Origin: Haloplanus salinarum | Lineage (GTDB): Archaea > Halobacteriota > Halobacteria > Halobacteriales > Haloferacaceae | Assembly (NCBI RefSeq): GCF_024498175.1 | Contig: NZ_CP101823.1 | Span: 310,001 to 374,000 of the forward strand | Direction: 5' to 3' | Length of the DNA: 64,000 bases | In this document: one piece after another, positions 1 to 8,557 of the stretch | Layout: each line of letters starts with the position of its first letter | Numbering within the stretch: the stretch's first letter is position 1 | Notes under the pieces: model-generated | Database searches by the model: none | Told to the model about the DNA's origin: nothing | What the model saw: only the letters and a program-made list of their open reading frames with translations | Made by a program: the position numbers and the translations under genes

Positions 1-1372
1 GGCCGAGCCCGCTGTGGGGCGAGGCGATCACCAAGTCGAGTTCGGCGAGGACGTCATCGCCGACCGAGAGGTCGCCGTCGGCGTCGACGTTGGCCTCGAC
101 GCCGTGGAACACCTCGACGTCGGCGTCGGCGGCCGCGTCCGCGACGGCCGCGGTCTGCTCGCGCAGGTCGTCGTCGTCGAGGCCGACGCCCCCGACCATC
201 CCCGGGCCGGTCGCGTGGTCCGTGATGGCGACGTAGTCGTCGCCGCGTTCGGCCGCGGCCGCGATCATCGTCCCGATCGACTCGGTCCCGTCGGACCAGT
301 CGGTGTGGACGTGGAGGTCACCCCGGACGTCGCCGGGTTCGATTAGGGTCGGGAGGCGGCCCTCCCGGGCGGCCTCGATCTCTCCCCGATCCTCGCGGAG
401 CTCCGGCGGGATGGGCGGGAGGTCGAGCGCCTCGTACATCTCGGCCTCGGTCGCGCCGCCGATCCGCCGGCCGGTGCGCTGGCCCTCCTCCCCCTCGTCG
501 GCGACGTCCCCGACGTCGAAGACGCCGTACTCGTTTATCTTCAGGTCGCGCTCGATGGCGAGGTTCCGGAGGTGGACGTTGTGGTCCTTGCTCCCGGTGA
601 AATACTGGAGCGCCGAACCGAACTCGTCGGGGACGACCACCCGACAGTCCACGCGGAGGCCCCGGGCCCGGACGCTCGCTTTCGTCGTCCCCGACTCGAT
701 CACGTCGTCGACGGCCGCCCAGTCGAGGAAGGCGTCGACGGCCGCGGGGGCGTCCTCGCTCGCCACCAACACGTCGACGTCGCCGATAGTCTCGCGCCAC
801 CGGCGGAGCGACCCCGCGACATCGGCGCGCTCGATCGGTGCCGCTCGGCGGAGGCGGTCGAGGACCGTCTCCGCGACCGGGCGGGCGTCGCCGAGGAGTT
901 CCCGCTCCTGGGCCTGGCGGGCGAAGGGGACGTTCTCGAGGATGTTCGCCTCGGTCTTGGCGCCGAACCCCGACACCTCGCGGAGCTCGCCTGCCTCCGC
1001 CGCGGCCTCCAGTTCGTCGAGGGTCGTGATCCCGAGCGCCTCGTGGAGCGTGCCGACCGTCTTCGGGCCGACGCCCTCGACGCTCGTCAACGCCGCCATG
1101 TCGACGGGGAGTTCCTCGCGGAGTTCGGCCAGTTCCTCGATGTCGCCGGTTTCGACGTACTCGACGATCTTATCGGCCAGCGCCTCGCCGACGCCGTCGA
1201 TCCGCTCGACGGCGTCCCGGCCCTCCGCCACGAGGTCCTCGATCGGGGTCGGGTGCTCGCGGACGTTCTCGGCGGCGCGACGGTAGCTCCGGGGTTTGTA
1301 CTCGACGCCCTCGGCTTCGAGCAGGTCGGCCATCTCCTCGAACCGGGTCGCCACCTCCGCGTTCAGGCTCAC
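1..1372 (-). CDS. polX: Family X DNA polymerase with PHP domain (PolX), C-terminus cut by window edge
   Basis: Read on the minus strand from GTG at 1372. Domains in order: an N-terminal helix-hairpin-helix lyase-like region (GVGEALADKI, then GVGPKTVGTL), the Pol X nucleotidyltransferase core with GSLRR followed by DVDVLVAS (metal-binding Asp pair), and a PHP domain starting near GDLHVHTDWSDG and running through ITDHA to SPHSGLG at the edge. The family does gap-filling synthesis in base-excision repair, and its PHP domain can supply 3'-5' exonuclease or phosphoesterase activity. The start overlaps the upstream stop in a GTGA, so the two genes are cotranslated. The last 100 or so residues lie outside the window. 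Confidence 0.93.
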   Translation of the reverse strand, partial: MSLNAEVATRFEEMADLLEAEGVEYKPRSYRRAAENVREHPTPIEDLVAEGRDAVERIDGVGEALADKIVEYVETGDIEELAELREELPVDMAALTSVEGVGPKTVGTLHEALGITTLDELEAAAEAGELREVSGFGAKTEANILENVPFARQAQERELLGDARPVAETVLDRLRRAAPIERADVAGSLRRWRETIGDVDVLVASEDAPAAVDAFLDWAAVDDVIESGTTKASVRARGLRVDCRVVVPDEFGSALQYFTGSKDHNVHLRNLAIERDLKINEYGVFDVGDVADEGEEGQRTGRRIGGATEAEMYEALDLPPIPPELREDRGEIEAAREGRLPTLIEPGDVRGDLHVHTDWSDGTESIGTMIAAAAERGDDYVAITDHATGPGMVGGVGLDDDDLREQTAAVADAAADADVEVFHGVEANVDADGDLSVGDDVLAELDLVIASPHSGLG

Positions 1373-1812
1373 GGGCGCCCCCGGGTGTTGTGGCTCGTGT
1401 CCTCGTTCCCGAGCGCCTTCCGCAGGAACTTCATCCACCGCTTGCGGTCCGCGGCCTCCTGGGCCTCGGCCTCGCGTTCGAGGTCCGCCGGGCCGAGCGC
1501 TTCGAGGGCGTTGAGTGCGCGGTCGATGCCGACGATGCTCTCGGCCAGCCGCTCGCCCTCGGCGTAGCTCACCTCGCCGTCCTCGATGCGCTGGAGTCGT
1601 TCGAGTCGTTCGCGACGGAGGTTCCGCTTCGCTCGCTCGACCCGCTCGCGTTCGCCCGTCGGCACCGTCTCGCGGCGCTTGATCTCGAAGACGAACTCCT
1701 GGAGGTCCACCTCCTCGCCCTGCACCTCGATGGTCTCGGGGATGGCCGCGCCCACCGTCGCGGCCTCGCGGTTGACGCGTTCGAGGAGTTGCTTGCGCTC
1801 GAACTCTTTCAC
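1369..1812 (-). CDS. Small charged haloarchaeal protein (DUF5788-like)
   Basis: This 147-residue protein is rich in Arg and Glu and predicted mostly helical (MKEFERKQLLERVNREAATV, later RRERLERLQRIEDGEV). It has no signal peptide or membrane segment. It resembles the haloarchaeal family I know as DUF5788, found beside polX; that assignment is from memory. Its stop codon overlaps the GTG of polX, so a joint role in repair is possible but inferred only from position. No catalytic motif is visible. Confidence 0.75.
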   Translation of the reverse strand: MKEFERKQLLERVNREAATVGAAIPETIEVQGEEVDLQEFVFEIKRRETVPTGERERVERAKRNLRRERLERLQRIEDGEVSYAEGERLAESIVGIDRALNALEALGPADLEREAEAQEAADRKRWMKFLRKALGNEDTSHNTRGRP

Positions 1813-1833
1813 GCCGGAACGTTCGTGGGCCGC

Positions 1834-2364
1834 TCACTTCGCTCCTTCGCCCGCGTCGGTGTAGGGGTCCTCGATGTCCGGGTCGCCGCCGAGGGCGACC
1901 CCCACCCGCCGGGTGACCAGGTCGAACACGAGGACGACCGGCAGGAGGAGGCGGCCGACGATCCACACCGGCCGTGCCGTCCTGAGCGACCACTCCTCCG
2001 CGTTCCCCAGCCCGTACGCCTTCGGGATGATCTCACCGAACACGAGGACGACGCTGCTGGCGACGACCGTCGTCAGGGCGACGGCGACGCCGCCGGAGAA
2101 CCGTCCAGCGAGGAGGACGGCCAGGATGCTGGAGATGGCGACGTTGACGACGTTGTTGCCCACGAGCAGCGTCACGAGGAGGCGGTGTGGATCGCCCCGG
2201 AGCCGGGCGAGCAGCGACGCCCGGCGGTCGGTGGCGGCGCGTTCGTCGAGCTACGACCCCGACAGCGAGAAGACGGCGATTTCGGTACTGGAGAAGAAGG
2301 CACTCGCCGCGAGCAGGCCGATCAGCGCGACGACGCTCAGCACCGTCGAGTCGAGCGCGGTCAT
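1834..2364 (-). pseudogene. DUF21 (CNNM-type) membrane protein interrupted by an in-frame TAG
   Basis: Starting at ATG 2364 the frame reads MTALDSTVLSVVALIGLLAA, then a SAFFSSTEIAVFSLSGS segment, a TAG at 2253-2251 (codon 38), then LDERAATDRRASLLARLRGD and the typical DUF21 block LLVGNNVVNVAISSILAV and VFGEIIPKAYGL, ending at 1834. All parts share one frame, so a single nonsense codon splits a 176-codon gene. DUF21 proteins are polytopic membrane proteins related to CNNM/CorB Mg2+ transporters; this is the short form without CBS domains. The 3' part (from ATG 2175) could only make the last helices. Either a recent pseudogene or a sequencing error. Confidence 0.8.
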
Positions 2365-2447
2365 GCCCCCCGTCGTGTCAGTGTCGGCAAAAAGGCCCGG
2401 GCCGGCAGACAGAAAGTTCTTGAGCACGGCCCGACCATCCCCGGCAA

Positions 2448-4283
2448 ATGGATCGGCCCCGCGACGCCGCCGGCGTCGAGGTCAGCGTCGTCCTCCCCGC
2501 CTACAACGAGGAGCGGACCATCGAGGACACCGTCGAGACGACCCTCTCGACGCTCGCCTCCTTCCTCCCGCCCGGCTCCTTCGAGGTGCTCGTCGCCGAG
2601 GACGGCTGTGACGACCGCACGCCGGAGATCGCGGACCGACTCGCCGCCGCCGACGACCGCGTCCGCCACGTCCACAGCGACGAACGGCTCGGCCGCGGCG
2701 GCGCGCTCGAACGCGCCTTCGCCGCCGCCGCCGGCGAGACGCTCGTCTACTTCGACACCGACCTCGCGACGGACATGGGGCATCTGTCCGAACTGGTCGA
2801 GCGGGTCCGCTCCGGCGAGGCGGACGTGGCGACCGGTTCACGGTGGATGCCCGGCCAGGTCGCCGACCGCCCGGCCAAACGCGGCGTCCCCTCCCGGGTG
2901 TACAACGGGCTGGTTCGCCTGTTCCTCCGCTCGCCGCTCCGCGACCACCAGTGTGGGTTCAAGGCGCTCAGCCGCGAGGCCTTCGAGCGCCTCCACGACC
3001 GCGTCGAGGACGAACACTGGTTCTGGGACACGGAACTGCTGGTCCGCGCCCAGCGGGCCGGCCTGGAGGTGGCGGAGTTCCCCGTCGAGTGGGAGCCGAA
3101 AGGCGACACGAAAGTCGACCTCGTGCGTGACGTCTTCGGGATGGGGAGTCAGATCCTCCGGCTCTGGTGGCAAGTGTCGGTGAGTCCCCGCATCACCCGT
3201 CGGGTGAGCGTCGGCGCCGGCGCACTCCTGACCGTCCTCGCGCTCGCGCTCATGACGCTGTACCTCGATCCGGGGGCCGTGTTGGCGGAACTGGAGGACG
3301 CGGACCTCGGACTGGTCGCGCTCGCCGGCGTCGTCTACCTCCTCTCCTGGCCGCTCCGCGGCGGCCGCTACCGCGACATCCTCGCCGAACTCGGCTACCA
3401 CGAGCGCCTCGGCTTCCTGACCGGTGCGGTGTTCATCAGCCAGACCGGCAACCTAGTCTTTCCCCTCCGCGCGGGCGACGGCGTGCGTGCGTACGTGATG
3501 AAGGCCCGGCGGGACATCCCGTACCCGACCGGGTTCGCCTCGCTGGCCGTCGAACGGGTGTTCGACCTGCTGACCATCACGGTCCTGGGCGGCGCGGTCC
3601 TCGTCGGCTACGTCCTCACCGGCGCGACCGAGTCGGTGGTGGCGACGCTCTCCGGGAGCGTCCCCGGCATCGACCCGCGGAGCGCCCGGACGGCCCTGAC
3701 GGTGGCGGCGGGGGTCGCCGCGGCGGCCGTCCTCGCTACCGCGGCCATCGTCGTCTCCGCCCGCCGCGACGGCAACCTGATCCGGCGGCTGCTCTCCCGC
3801 GTCAGCTCCGACTCCTACGCCGACTACGTGGCGGGCGTCCTCGAATCGTTCGTCGGCGGCGTGCAGACCGTCGCCGCCGACCGCGGCGCCTTCGCCCGGG
3901 TCGGCGCGAGCAGCCTCGCAATCTGGGGGCTGGACGTGGTGACCGCCATCCTCGTCCTCGCGGCCTTCGACGTCGCGCTGGCGACGCCGACGCTCGTCGC
4001 CGTCGGCTTCTTCGCGGTCAGCGTCGGCAACCTCGCGAAGGTGTTGCCGCTCTCGCCCGGCGGCATCGGGCTCTACGAGGCGGCCTTCACCCTCCTCGTC
4101 GCGGGGCTGACACCCGTGACCGGGCCGACCGCCTTCGGCGCGGCGATCCTGGACCACGCCGTCAAGAACCTCGTCACCGTCGCCGGGGGCGTCGTCTCGA
4201 TGCTCGCGCTCAACGTCTCCTTGACGACGGCCGTCGACGAGACGGGCGCCGGGGATCCCGATCCGGAGCCGGAGGTGGAGTGA
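2448..4283 (+). CDS. aglD: AglD-like glycosyltransferase fused to a UPF0104 flippase-like membrane domain
   Basis: A 611-residue fusion. Residues 10-240 form a GT2 fold of the dolichyl-phosphate sugar synthase type (VSVVLPAYNEERTIEDT, then FDTDLATDMGHL with the DxD-like metal site, then HQCGFKALSREAF). From about residue 245 there are roughly eight membrane helices of the lysylphosphatidylglycerol-synthase/UPF0104 type (LFPLRAGDGVRAYVM, PLSPGGIGLYEAAF). The same architecture is known for Haloferax AglD, which charges dolichol phosphate with the final mannose of the S-layer glycan. ATG 2448 follows a short gap after the divergent DUF21 gene. The substrate cannot be read from sequence. Confidence 0.85.
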   Translation: MDRPRDAAGVEVSVVLPAYNEERTIEDTVETTLSTLASFLPPGSFEVLVAEDGCDDRTPEIADRLAAADDRVRHVHSDERLGRGGALERAFAAAAGETLVYFDTDLATDMGHLSELVERVRSGEADVATGSRWMPGQVADRPAKRGVPSRVYNGLVRLFLRSPLRDHQCGFKALSREAFERLHDRVEDEHWFWDTELLVRAQRAGLEVAEFPVEWEPKGDTKVDLVRDVFGMGSQILRLWWQVSVSPRITRRVSVGAGALLTVLALALMTLYLDPGAVLAELEDADLGLVALAGVVYLLSWPLRGGRYRDILAELGYHERLGFLTGAVFISQTGNLVFPLRAGDGVRAYVMKARRDIPYPTGFASLAVERVFDLLTITVLGGAVLVGYVLTGATESVVATLSGSVPGIDPRSARTALTVAAGVAAAAVLATAAIVVSARRDGNLIRRLLSRVSSDSYADYVAGVLESFVGGVQTVAADRGAFARVGASSLAIWGLDVVTAILVLAAFDVALATPTLVAVGFFAVSVGNLAKVLPLSPGGIGLYEAAFTLLVAGLTPVTGPTAFGAAILDHAVKNLVTVAGGVVSMLALNVSLTTAVDETGAGDPDPEPEVE

Positions 4284-4287
4284 CGCC

Positions 4288-5055
4288 TCACCCCTCGTGA
4301 AACAGGTCGGCCAGGCGGTCGATCCCGTCGAGCAGGTTCGGGCTCGGCTGGTTCAAGAGCGCGTCGTCGACGACGTGGACCGCGGGGTCGACGTCCCAGT
4401 CGCGGTCGGTGATCGTCGCGGGGTCGACGTCCGTCCCCCGGCCACAGAGGTGGAGAACGGCGTGGTCGGGGTCGGCCGCCTCCACCTCCGCACGGGCGAC
4501 GGGCCGGGAGCGCTCGCCCGGGTCGACGAAGGGGTAGCGACCGCCGGCGGCGGCGACGGCCTCGGGCACCCAGTTGCCGGCGGCCATCGGCGGCTCCGCC
4601 CACTCCTCGCAGTAGACGGTCGGCCGCGTCGCGGGCGCCCGGTCGCGGAGGCGGGCCAGTCGCTCGCGGCTGTCGGCGGCGAGTGTCGCGCCCGCGTCGG
4701 GGCGGCCGACGGCCCGGCCGAGTTCGGCGAACCCCTCGACGACGCCGTCGAGCGTCGTGGCGTCGGCGTGGTGGACCGCCAGCCCGCGGTCCCGGATCGC
4801 GTCCCGGACGTCGGCTTGCAGGGCGTCGCCGGTGCAGACGAGGTCCGGATCGAGGGCGTCCAGACGGTCGAGGTCGGGGTTCAGCCAGCCGCCGAGGACC
4901 GCCGGATCGGCGTCGACGCCGGCCAGTTCCCGCGGGCAGTGGCTCGTGACGCCGACGAGGCGGTCGGCGACGCCGAGTTCGCGGAGCGTCGCCGTGGCGG
5001 CCGGCGCGAGCGAGACGATGCGGCGGGGCACGGTCGATCCACGGGAGCGACGCAT
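4288..5055 (-). CDS. BtuF-like helical-backbone metal/cobalamin-binding protein
   Basis: The protein begins IVSLAPAATATLRELGVADR and VGVTSHCPREL, the hallmark of periplasmic binding proteins for cobalamin and siderophores. A second lobe contains YCEEWAEPPMAAGNWV. About 255 residues from ATG 5055; a GTG at 5031 is a possible shorter start that would leave more room for the divergent promoter. No signal peptide or lipobox is visible and no BtuC/BtuD gene is adjacent, so it may act in the cytoplasm or serve a transporter elsewhere. It is convergent with aglD (4-nt gap). Confidence 0.8.
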   Translation of the reverse strand: MRRSRGSTVPRRIVSLAPAATATLRELGVADRLVGVTSHCPRELAGVDADPAVLGGWLNPDLDRLDALDPDLVCTGDALQADVRDAIRDRGLAVHHADATTLDGVVEGFAELGRAVGRPDAGATLAADSRERLARLRDRAPATRPTVYCEEWAEPPMAAGNWVPEAVAAAGGRYPFVDPGERSRPVARAEVEAADPDHAVLHLCGRGTDVDPATITDRDWDVDPAVHVVDDALLNQPSPNLLDGIDRLADLFHEG

Positions 5056-5112
5056 ATGAACGCCGCGCCGCGACCGACACCGATACCTGCCGGGGGCGGC
5101 GACGTGGAGGCG

Positions 5113-6177
5113 ATGCGGACCACACACGAACTCCACGTCGGCGACGCGGCCGCGATGGACGCGGTTGCCGACGGGTCGATCCCGCTGGTCGTCACCTCGC
5201 CACCCTACCCCATGATCGAACTCTGGGACGACCTCTTCGCGGCGCGGGATCCCGACGTGGACGCGGCGCTCGCCGCGGGCGACGGCGACGCCGCCTTCGA
5301 ACTCATGCACGCCCAACTCGACGCCGTCTGGGACGAACTCGACCGCGTCCTGGCGCCCGGGGGCATCGCCTGCATCAACGTCGGCGACGCGACCCGATCC
5401 ATCGGCGGGGAGTTCCAGCAGTTCCCGAACCACGCACGGATCGTCGACGCCCTGCGTTCCCGGGGACTGACCCCGCTTCCCGACGTACTCTGGCGCAAGC
5501 CGACCAACAGCCTCGCGAAGTTCATGGGATCGGGAACCCTCCCGCCGAACGCCTACGTCACCCTCGAACACGAGTACGTCCTCCTCTTCCGGAAGGGTGG
5601 GACCCGCTCGTTCCCGCCCGGCGACGACACCCGGTACGAGAGTGCCTTCTTCTGGGAGGAGCGCAACCGGTGGTTCTCGGACCTGTGGGAGGTGCGCGGC
5701 GAGGAACAGGGCGCGAACGGGGCGACCGAGCGGCGGGAGCGCTCGGCGGCGTTCCCAGTCGAGATACCGCTCCGCCTGATCCGGATGTTCTCGGTGCGGG
5801 GTGATCGGGTGCTCGATCCCTTCGCGGGGACGGGGACGACGGCGCTCGCGGCCATGCTCGCCGCCCGCGACTCGGTCGGCTACGACCTCGACGGCGACCT
5901 CTTCACCGCGCTCGACGACCGGGTGGACGGCCTGCCCGAACGTTCGCGACGGCGCGTCGACGAGCGCCTGACGCGCCACCGGGCGGCGATGGCCGACAGG
6001 GAGGGCGGGTACGAGGCCGAACATTACGACTTCCGCGTCGTCACGAAGGCCGAGCGGCGGATTCGGCTGTACGCCGTCTCCGCGGTGGAAGCGGGGACAC
6101 GGACCGACGGCCGGCGCTACCGGGTGGACCACGACCCCGTCGACGGGAACGACTTTGTTCCGGGTCACGAAGGGTAG
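5113..6177 (+). CDS. zim: Beta-class DNA methyltransferase, probably the haloarchaeal CTAG methylase Zim
   Basis: Motif IV TSPPYPMIELWDDLF lies near the N-terminus and the SAM-binding motif FAGTGTTALAAM near residue 235, the order of beta-class amino-methyltransferases. TSPPY is typical of N4-cytosine enzymes such as M.MthZI (CTAG). No restriction gene is adjacent, so it looks like an orphan modification enzyme. ATG 5113 (MRTTHELHVGDA) is preferred over ATG 5056, because the extra 19 residues look non-conserved and would leave no space for a promoter. The 57 bases 5056-5112 would then hold the divergent promoters. CTAG is visibly rare in this window, which fits. Confidence 0.8.
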   Translation: MRTTHELHVGDAAAMDAVADGSIPLVVTSPPYPMIELWDDLFAARDPDVDAALAAGDGDAAFELMHAQLDAVWDELDRVLAPGGIACINVGDATRSIGGEFQQFPNHARIVDALRSRGLTPLPDVLWRKPTNSLAKFMGSGTLPPNAYVTLEHEYVLLFRKGGTRSFPPGDDTRYESAFFWEERNRWFSDLWEVRGEEQGANGATERRERSAAFPVEIPLRLIRMFSVRGDRVLDPFAGTGTTALAAMLAARDSVGYDLDGDLFTALDDRVDGLPERSRRRVDERLTRHRAAMADREGGYEAEHYDFRVVTKAERRIRLYAVSAVEAGTRTDGRRYRVDHDPVDGNDFVPGHEG

Positions 6178-6180
6178 TCC

Positions 6181-6861
6181 ATGGAGTTCGACTCGCTGAT
6201 CCTCGCGGCGGCGACGGCCGACCTCGACGACGAACCCGCGGCCCGCCCCCACGCCGACGCCGTGGAGTTCCGGATGGACCTCGCGACGGACCCACTGGCC
6301 GCTCTGGACGCCTACGACGGGGACCTGCCGATCATCGCGACGAACCGCGATCCGGCCGAGGGCGGCGAGGCCGAGGGCTCGGAACGGGAGCGTCTCGACG
6401 TCCTGGAGACGGCGAGCGGCTACGACGCGGTGGAAGCGATCGACGTCGAGGTGTCGAGCCTCCGGGGCTCGCCCGGTTCGACCGTGGCGGCGACGGCACG
6501 CGACCGCGGGGTCGCGGTCGTCGCCTCGGTCCACGACTTCGAGGGGACGCCCTCGGAGTCGCGGCTGGACGACCTGCTCGCGACGGCGGCTGAGTTGGGC
6601 GACGTGGGGAAGGCGGCGGTGACGGCCACCGACCGGAACGACGCCCTGACGGTCCTGTCGGCCACCCACGCGGCGACGGCCCGCGGCGACCGGGTGGCGA
6701 CGATGGCGATGGGCGAGGCCGGACGGCACACCCGTGCGGTCGCCCCCCTCTACGGCTCGAAGATCGGATACGCACCGGTCGACCCCGCCGAGGCCACCGC
6801 GCCGGGGCAGTACGACCTGGCGACGCTTTCGACGCTGATCGAACGACTCGGCGGCCGGTGA
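6181..6861 (+). CDS. aroD: 3-dehydroquinate dehydratase, type I
   Basis: Converts 3-dehydroquinate to 3-dehydroshikimate in the shikimate pathway. The 226-residue protein shows the type I signatures: EFRMDLATD near residue 23, the catalytic His in VVASVHDFEGTPS and the Schiff-base Lys in VGKAAVTATD, plus MAMGEAGRHTR near the C-terminus. Length is normal for archaeal AroD. ATG 6181 is four bases after the methylase stop, so the two are probably cotranscribed. Upstream enzymes of the pathway are at 17.4-19.4 kb and AroE at 54.4 kb. Confidence 0.94.
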   Translation: MEFDSLILAAATADLDDEPAARPHADAVEFRMDLATDPLAALDAYDGDLPIIATNRDPAEGGEAEGSERERLDVLETASGYDAVEAIDVEVSSLRGSPGSTVAATARDRGVAVVASVHDFEGTPSESRLDDLLATAAELGDVGKAAVTATDRNDALTVLSATHAATARGDRVATMAMGEAGRHTRAVAPLYGSKIGYAPVDPAEATAPGQYDLATLSTLIERLGGR

Positions 6862-6907
6862 TGCCGGCCGAGAGTATAAACGAGTGGCGCGCCGAGTGCG
6901 GAAGGAG

Positions 6908-7306
6908 ATGATCGACGTGGAACGGCGGACCCTCGTCGCCGTCGCGATCAGCGTCTGTGGCGCCGCCGTCGGCGTCGCCGGGGCGGGCCACGCCTATCTC
7001 CGGGAGTGGGGACGTGCGTTCGCGTGGTTCTCCTTCGTCCTCGGGACGGGGTTGATCCTCGTCGCGGCCTTCGCGGACCCGGAGACGGCGACGCTTTCGA
7101 CGCTGCCGCTCCGGGTGACCGGACCGATCGTCGCGCTCCTCGCGATGAACACGGCCGATACGTACGCCGTCGCGCGCCGGGAGCGGGGACCGACGGCCGT
7201 CGACGCCGACGGGCCGACCGTCCCGTGTCCGTCCTGTGGTCGGGAACTGGACCCGGATCTCTCCTTCTGTCCGTGGTGTGCCGGGTCGCGAACCGAGGAG
7301 GAGTGA
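6908..7306 (+). CDS. Small membrane protein with C-terminal zinc ribbon
   Basis: Two or three hydrophobic segments (RRTLVAVAISVCGAAVGV, AFAWFSFVLGTGLILVAAF, RVTGPIVALLAMN) are followed by a CPSCGRELDPDLSFCPWC zinc ribbon (two CxxC knuckles) at the C-terminus. Function unknown; such proteins are common in haloarchaea. A TATA element at 6875-6880 predicts transcription start near 6902, which favours ATG 6908 (MIDVERRTL) over the in-frame GTG 6884. The stop is directly adjacent to the convergent winged-helix gene. Confidence 0.75.
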   Translation: MIDVERRTLVAVAISVCGAAVGVAGAGHAYLREWGRAFAWFSFVLGTGLILVAAFADPETATLSTLPLRVTGPIVALLAMNTADTYAVARRERGPTAVDADGPTVPCPSCGRELDPDLSFCPWCAGSRTEEE

Positions 7307-7579
7307 CTACGTCCGCAGGAAGTAGACCTGCTTGCGGGCGTCCTTGAAGCTGTACCGGGAGCTGACGATGTCGGACTCCTCCAGCCGGTTCAGCGCGTAC
7401 CGAACCGTCCGGTCGGGGAGCAGCGACTCCTCGGCGAGTTGGCCCTGCGACAGCGGCGAGTCGCTCTCTAGCACCTTGGCGACGAGTTTCGCACTCGGGG
7501 GGAGTTCCCGAAGCCGCTCGCGGTATTCGCTGGTGGTCAGCCGGTCGTCGCCGACGGAGTCTGCCGCAGTGGTGCTCAT
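7307..7579 (-). CDS. MarR-like winged-helix transcriptional regulator
   Basis: A 90-residue single winged-helix protein: KLVAKVLESDSPLSQGQLAE (helix 2), ESLLPDRTVRYALNRLEESD (recognition helix) and a wing with SSRYSFKDARKQVYFLRT. It is conserved in haloarchaea as a one-domain MarR/TrmB-like regulator. ATG 7579 (MSTTAADSV) is preferred over an upstream in-frame start at 7630, whose extra residues look non-coding. It diverges from the methyltransferase gene, with 146 bases between them that hold both promoters. Confidence 0.82.
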   Translation of the reverse strand: MSTTAADSVGDDRLTTSEYRERLRELPPSAKLVAKVLESDSPLSQGQLAEESLLPDRTVRYALNRLEESDIVSSRYSFKDARKQVYFLRT

Positions 7580-7725
7580 ACCCGTTCCTCCCCGTCGGTA
7601 GTGGTAAAGGTTATCTCTATATGCGTGCATATTCCGGAGATACCTTATATGACATTGTTTACCACGGACGACGGTCGCGCCCGCATCCAGTACGGTTTTA
7701 ATCTTCGGGCAAAGAGACGCGGGAC

Positions 7726-8430
7726 GTGAAAGGAGAGGAGTGGTACCAGACGGACGAAGTCGCCCAGGCGTACGAAGCCAAGCGCTTCTCGCGCGGCGGG
7801 CGACTGATCGACCGCCGGGAGAAACGGGCCGTCCTCGAGGCGCTGAGCCCCATCGAGGATCGGCGGGTGCTCGAGATCGCCTGCGGGACGGGGCGGTTCA
7901 CCGTCATGCTGGCCGAGCGCGGGGCGGACATCGTCGGTCTGGACATCTCCTCGGCGATGCTGGCACAGGGGCGGGAGAAGGCCCGGGCGGCGGACGTCGC
8001 CGATCACATCGAGTTCCTGCGCGGCGACGCGGCGCGACTCCCCTTCCCGGACGATCACTTCGACACCGTCTTCGCGATGCGCTTTTTCCACCTCGCCGAC
8101 ACGCCGGCGAAGTTCCTCGCGGAGATGTGTCGCGTCTCGAAAGAGCAAGTGTTCTTCGATACGTTCAACGACCGCAGTACGCGGGTCCTCTACAACTGGC
8201 TGCTCCCGATGGGTTCGCGGCTCTACGGCCGCGAGGAGGTCGAACGACTCATCGACGGGGCGGGACTGGAACTCGCCGACGCGAACCACGACTTCGTCCT
8301 TCCCTACGGGTTCTACCGGAAGATCCCCAACCAGTTGGCCGGCGCCTTCCGGTCCGCGGACACCGCCGTCGGCGACACGCCGATCGGCGACCACCTCGCC
8401 TCGGTCTCCTACTGGAACGCCCACGTCTGA
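7726..8430 (+). CDS. Class I SAM-dependent methyltransferase
   Basis: A 234-residue Rossmann methyltransferase. Motif I is VLEIACGTGRFTVMLAERGA, with the acidic motif II at IVGLDISSAML and motif IV region LPFPDDHFDTVFAMRFFHL, as in the UbiE/COQ5 and small-molecule branch. The start is GTG 7726, about 25 bases after a TTTTAAT element near 7695. The next gene is a GT2 glycosyltransferase, so modification of a sugar or lipid-linked glycan is possible, but no substrate can be named. A strong hairpin follows the stop. Confidence 0.88.
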   Translation: MKGEEWYQTDEVAQAYEAKRFSRGGRLIDRREKRAVLEALSPIEDRRVLEIACGTGRFTVMLAERGADIVGLDISSAMLAQGREKARAADVADHIEFLRGDAARLPFPDDHFDTVFAMRFFHLADTPAKFLAEMCRVSKEQVFFDTFNDRSTRVLYNWLLPMGSRLYGREEVERLIDGAGLELADANHDFVLPYGFYRKIPNQLAGAFRSADTAVGDTPIGDHLASVSYWNAHV

Positions 8431-8451
8431 TACCGATTATTGTAACTGTTC

Positions 8452-8489
8452 ACCGGTGGTTCGCCGGACCGTCCTGGTGAACCACCGGT
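8452..8489. repeat. 14-bp inverted repeat (hairpin) after the methyltransferase gene
   Basis: The arms 8452-8465 and 8476-8489 (ACCGGTGGTTCGCC and GGTGAACCACCGGT) pair over 14 positions with a single G-T wobble around a 10-base loop. It starts 21 bases after the methyltransferase stop and lies about 70 bases before the GT2 start. No T-run follows, so it is not a standard archaeal terminator; it could act as an RNA stability element or a protein-binding site. Confidence 0.75.
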
Positions 8490-8557
8490 ACTGACTTACG
8501 ATAAACAGTATGAGCCGAGTGGGAATCGTTATGGTCTCGGAGGCGGTGTGACCGGAT

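Noticed and set aside
2251-2253. TAG in the DUF21 gene read as pyrrolysine
   Set aside because: TAG is used as a normal stop by several genes in this window (lonB, cetZ, secE and others), and no PylS/PylT genes are present here.
5056-5112. ATG 5056 as the start of the CTAG methylase
   Set aside because: It would abut the divergent BtuF-like ATG with no promoter space, and the extra residues are Pro/Gly-rich and unlike the family start.
4288-6729. An 813-codon minus-strand open frame across the methylase and aroD
   Set aside because: Only the part from 5055 (BtuF-like) has protein-like sequence; the rest mirrors the methylase and aroD.
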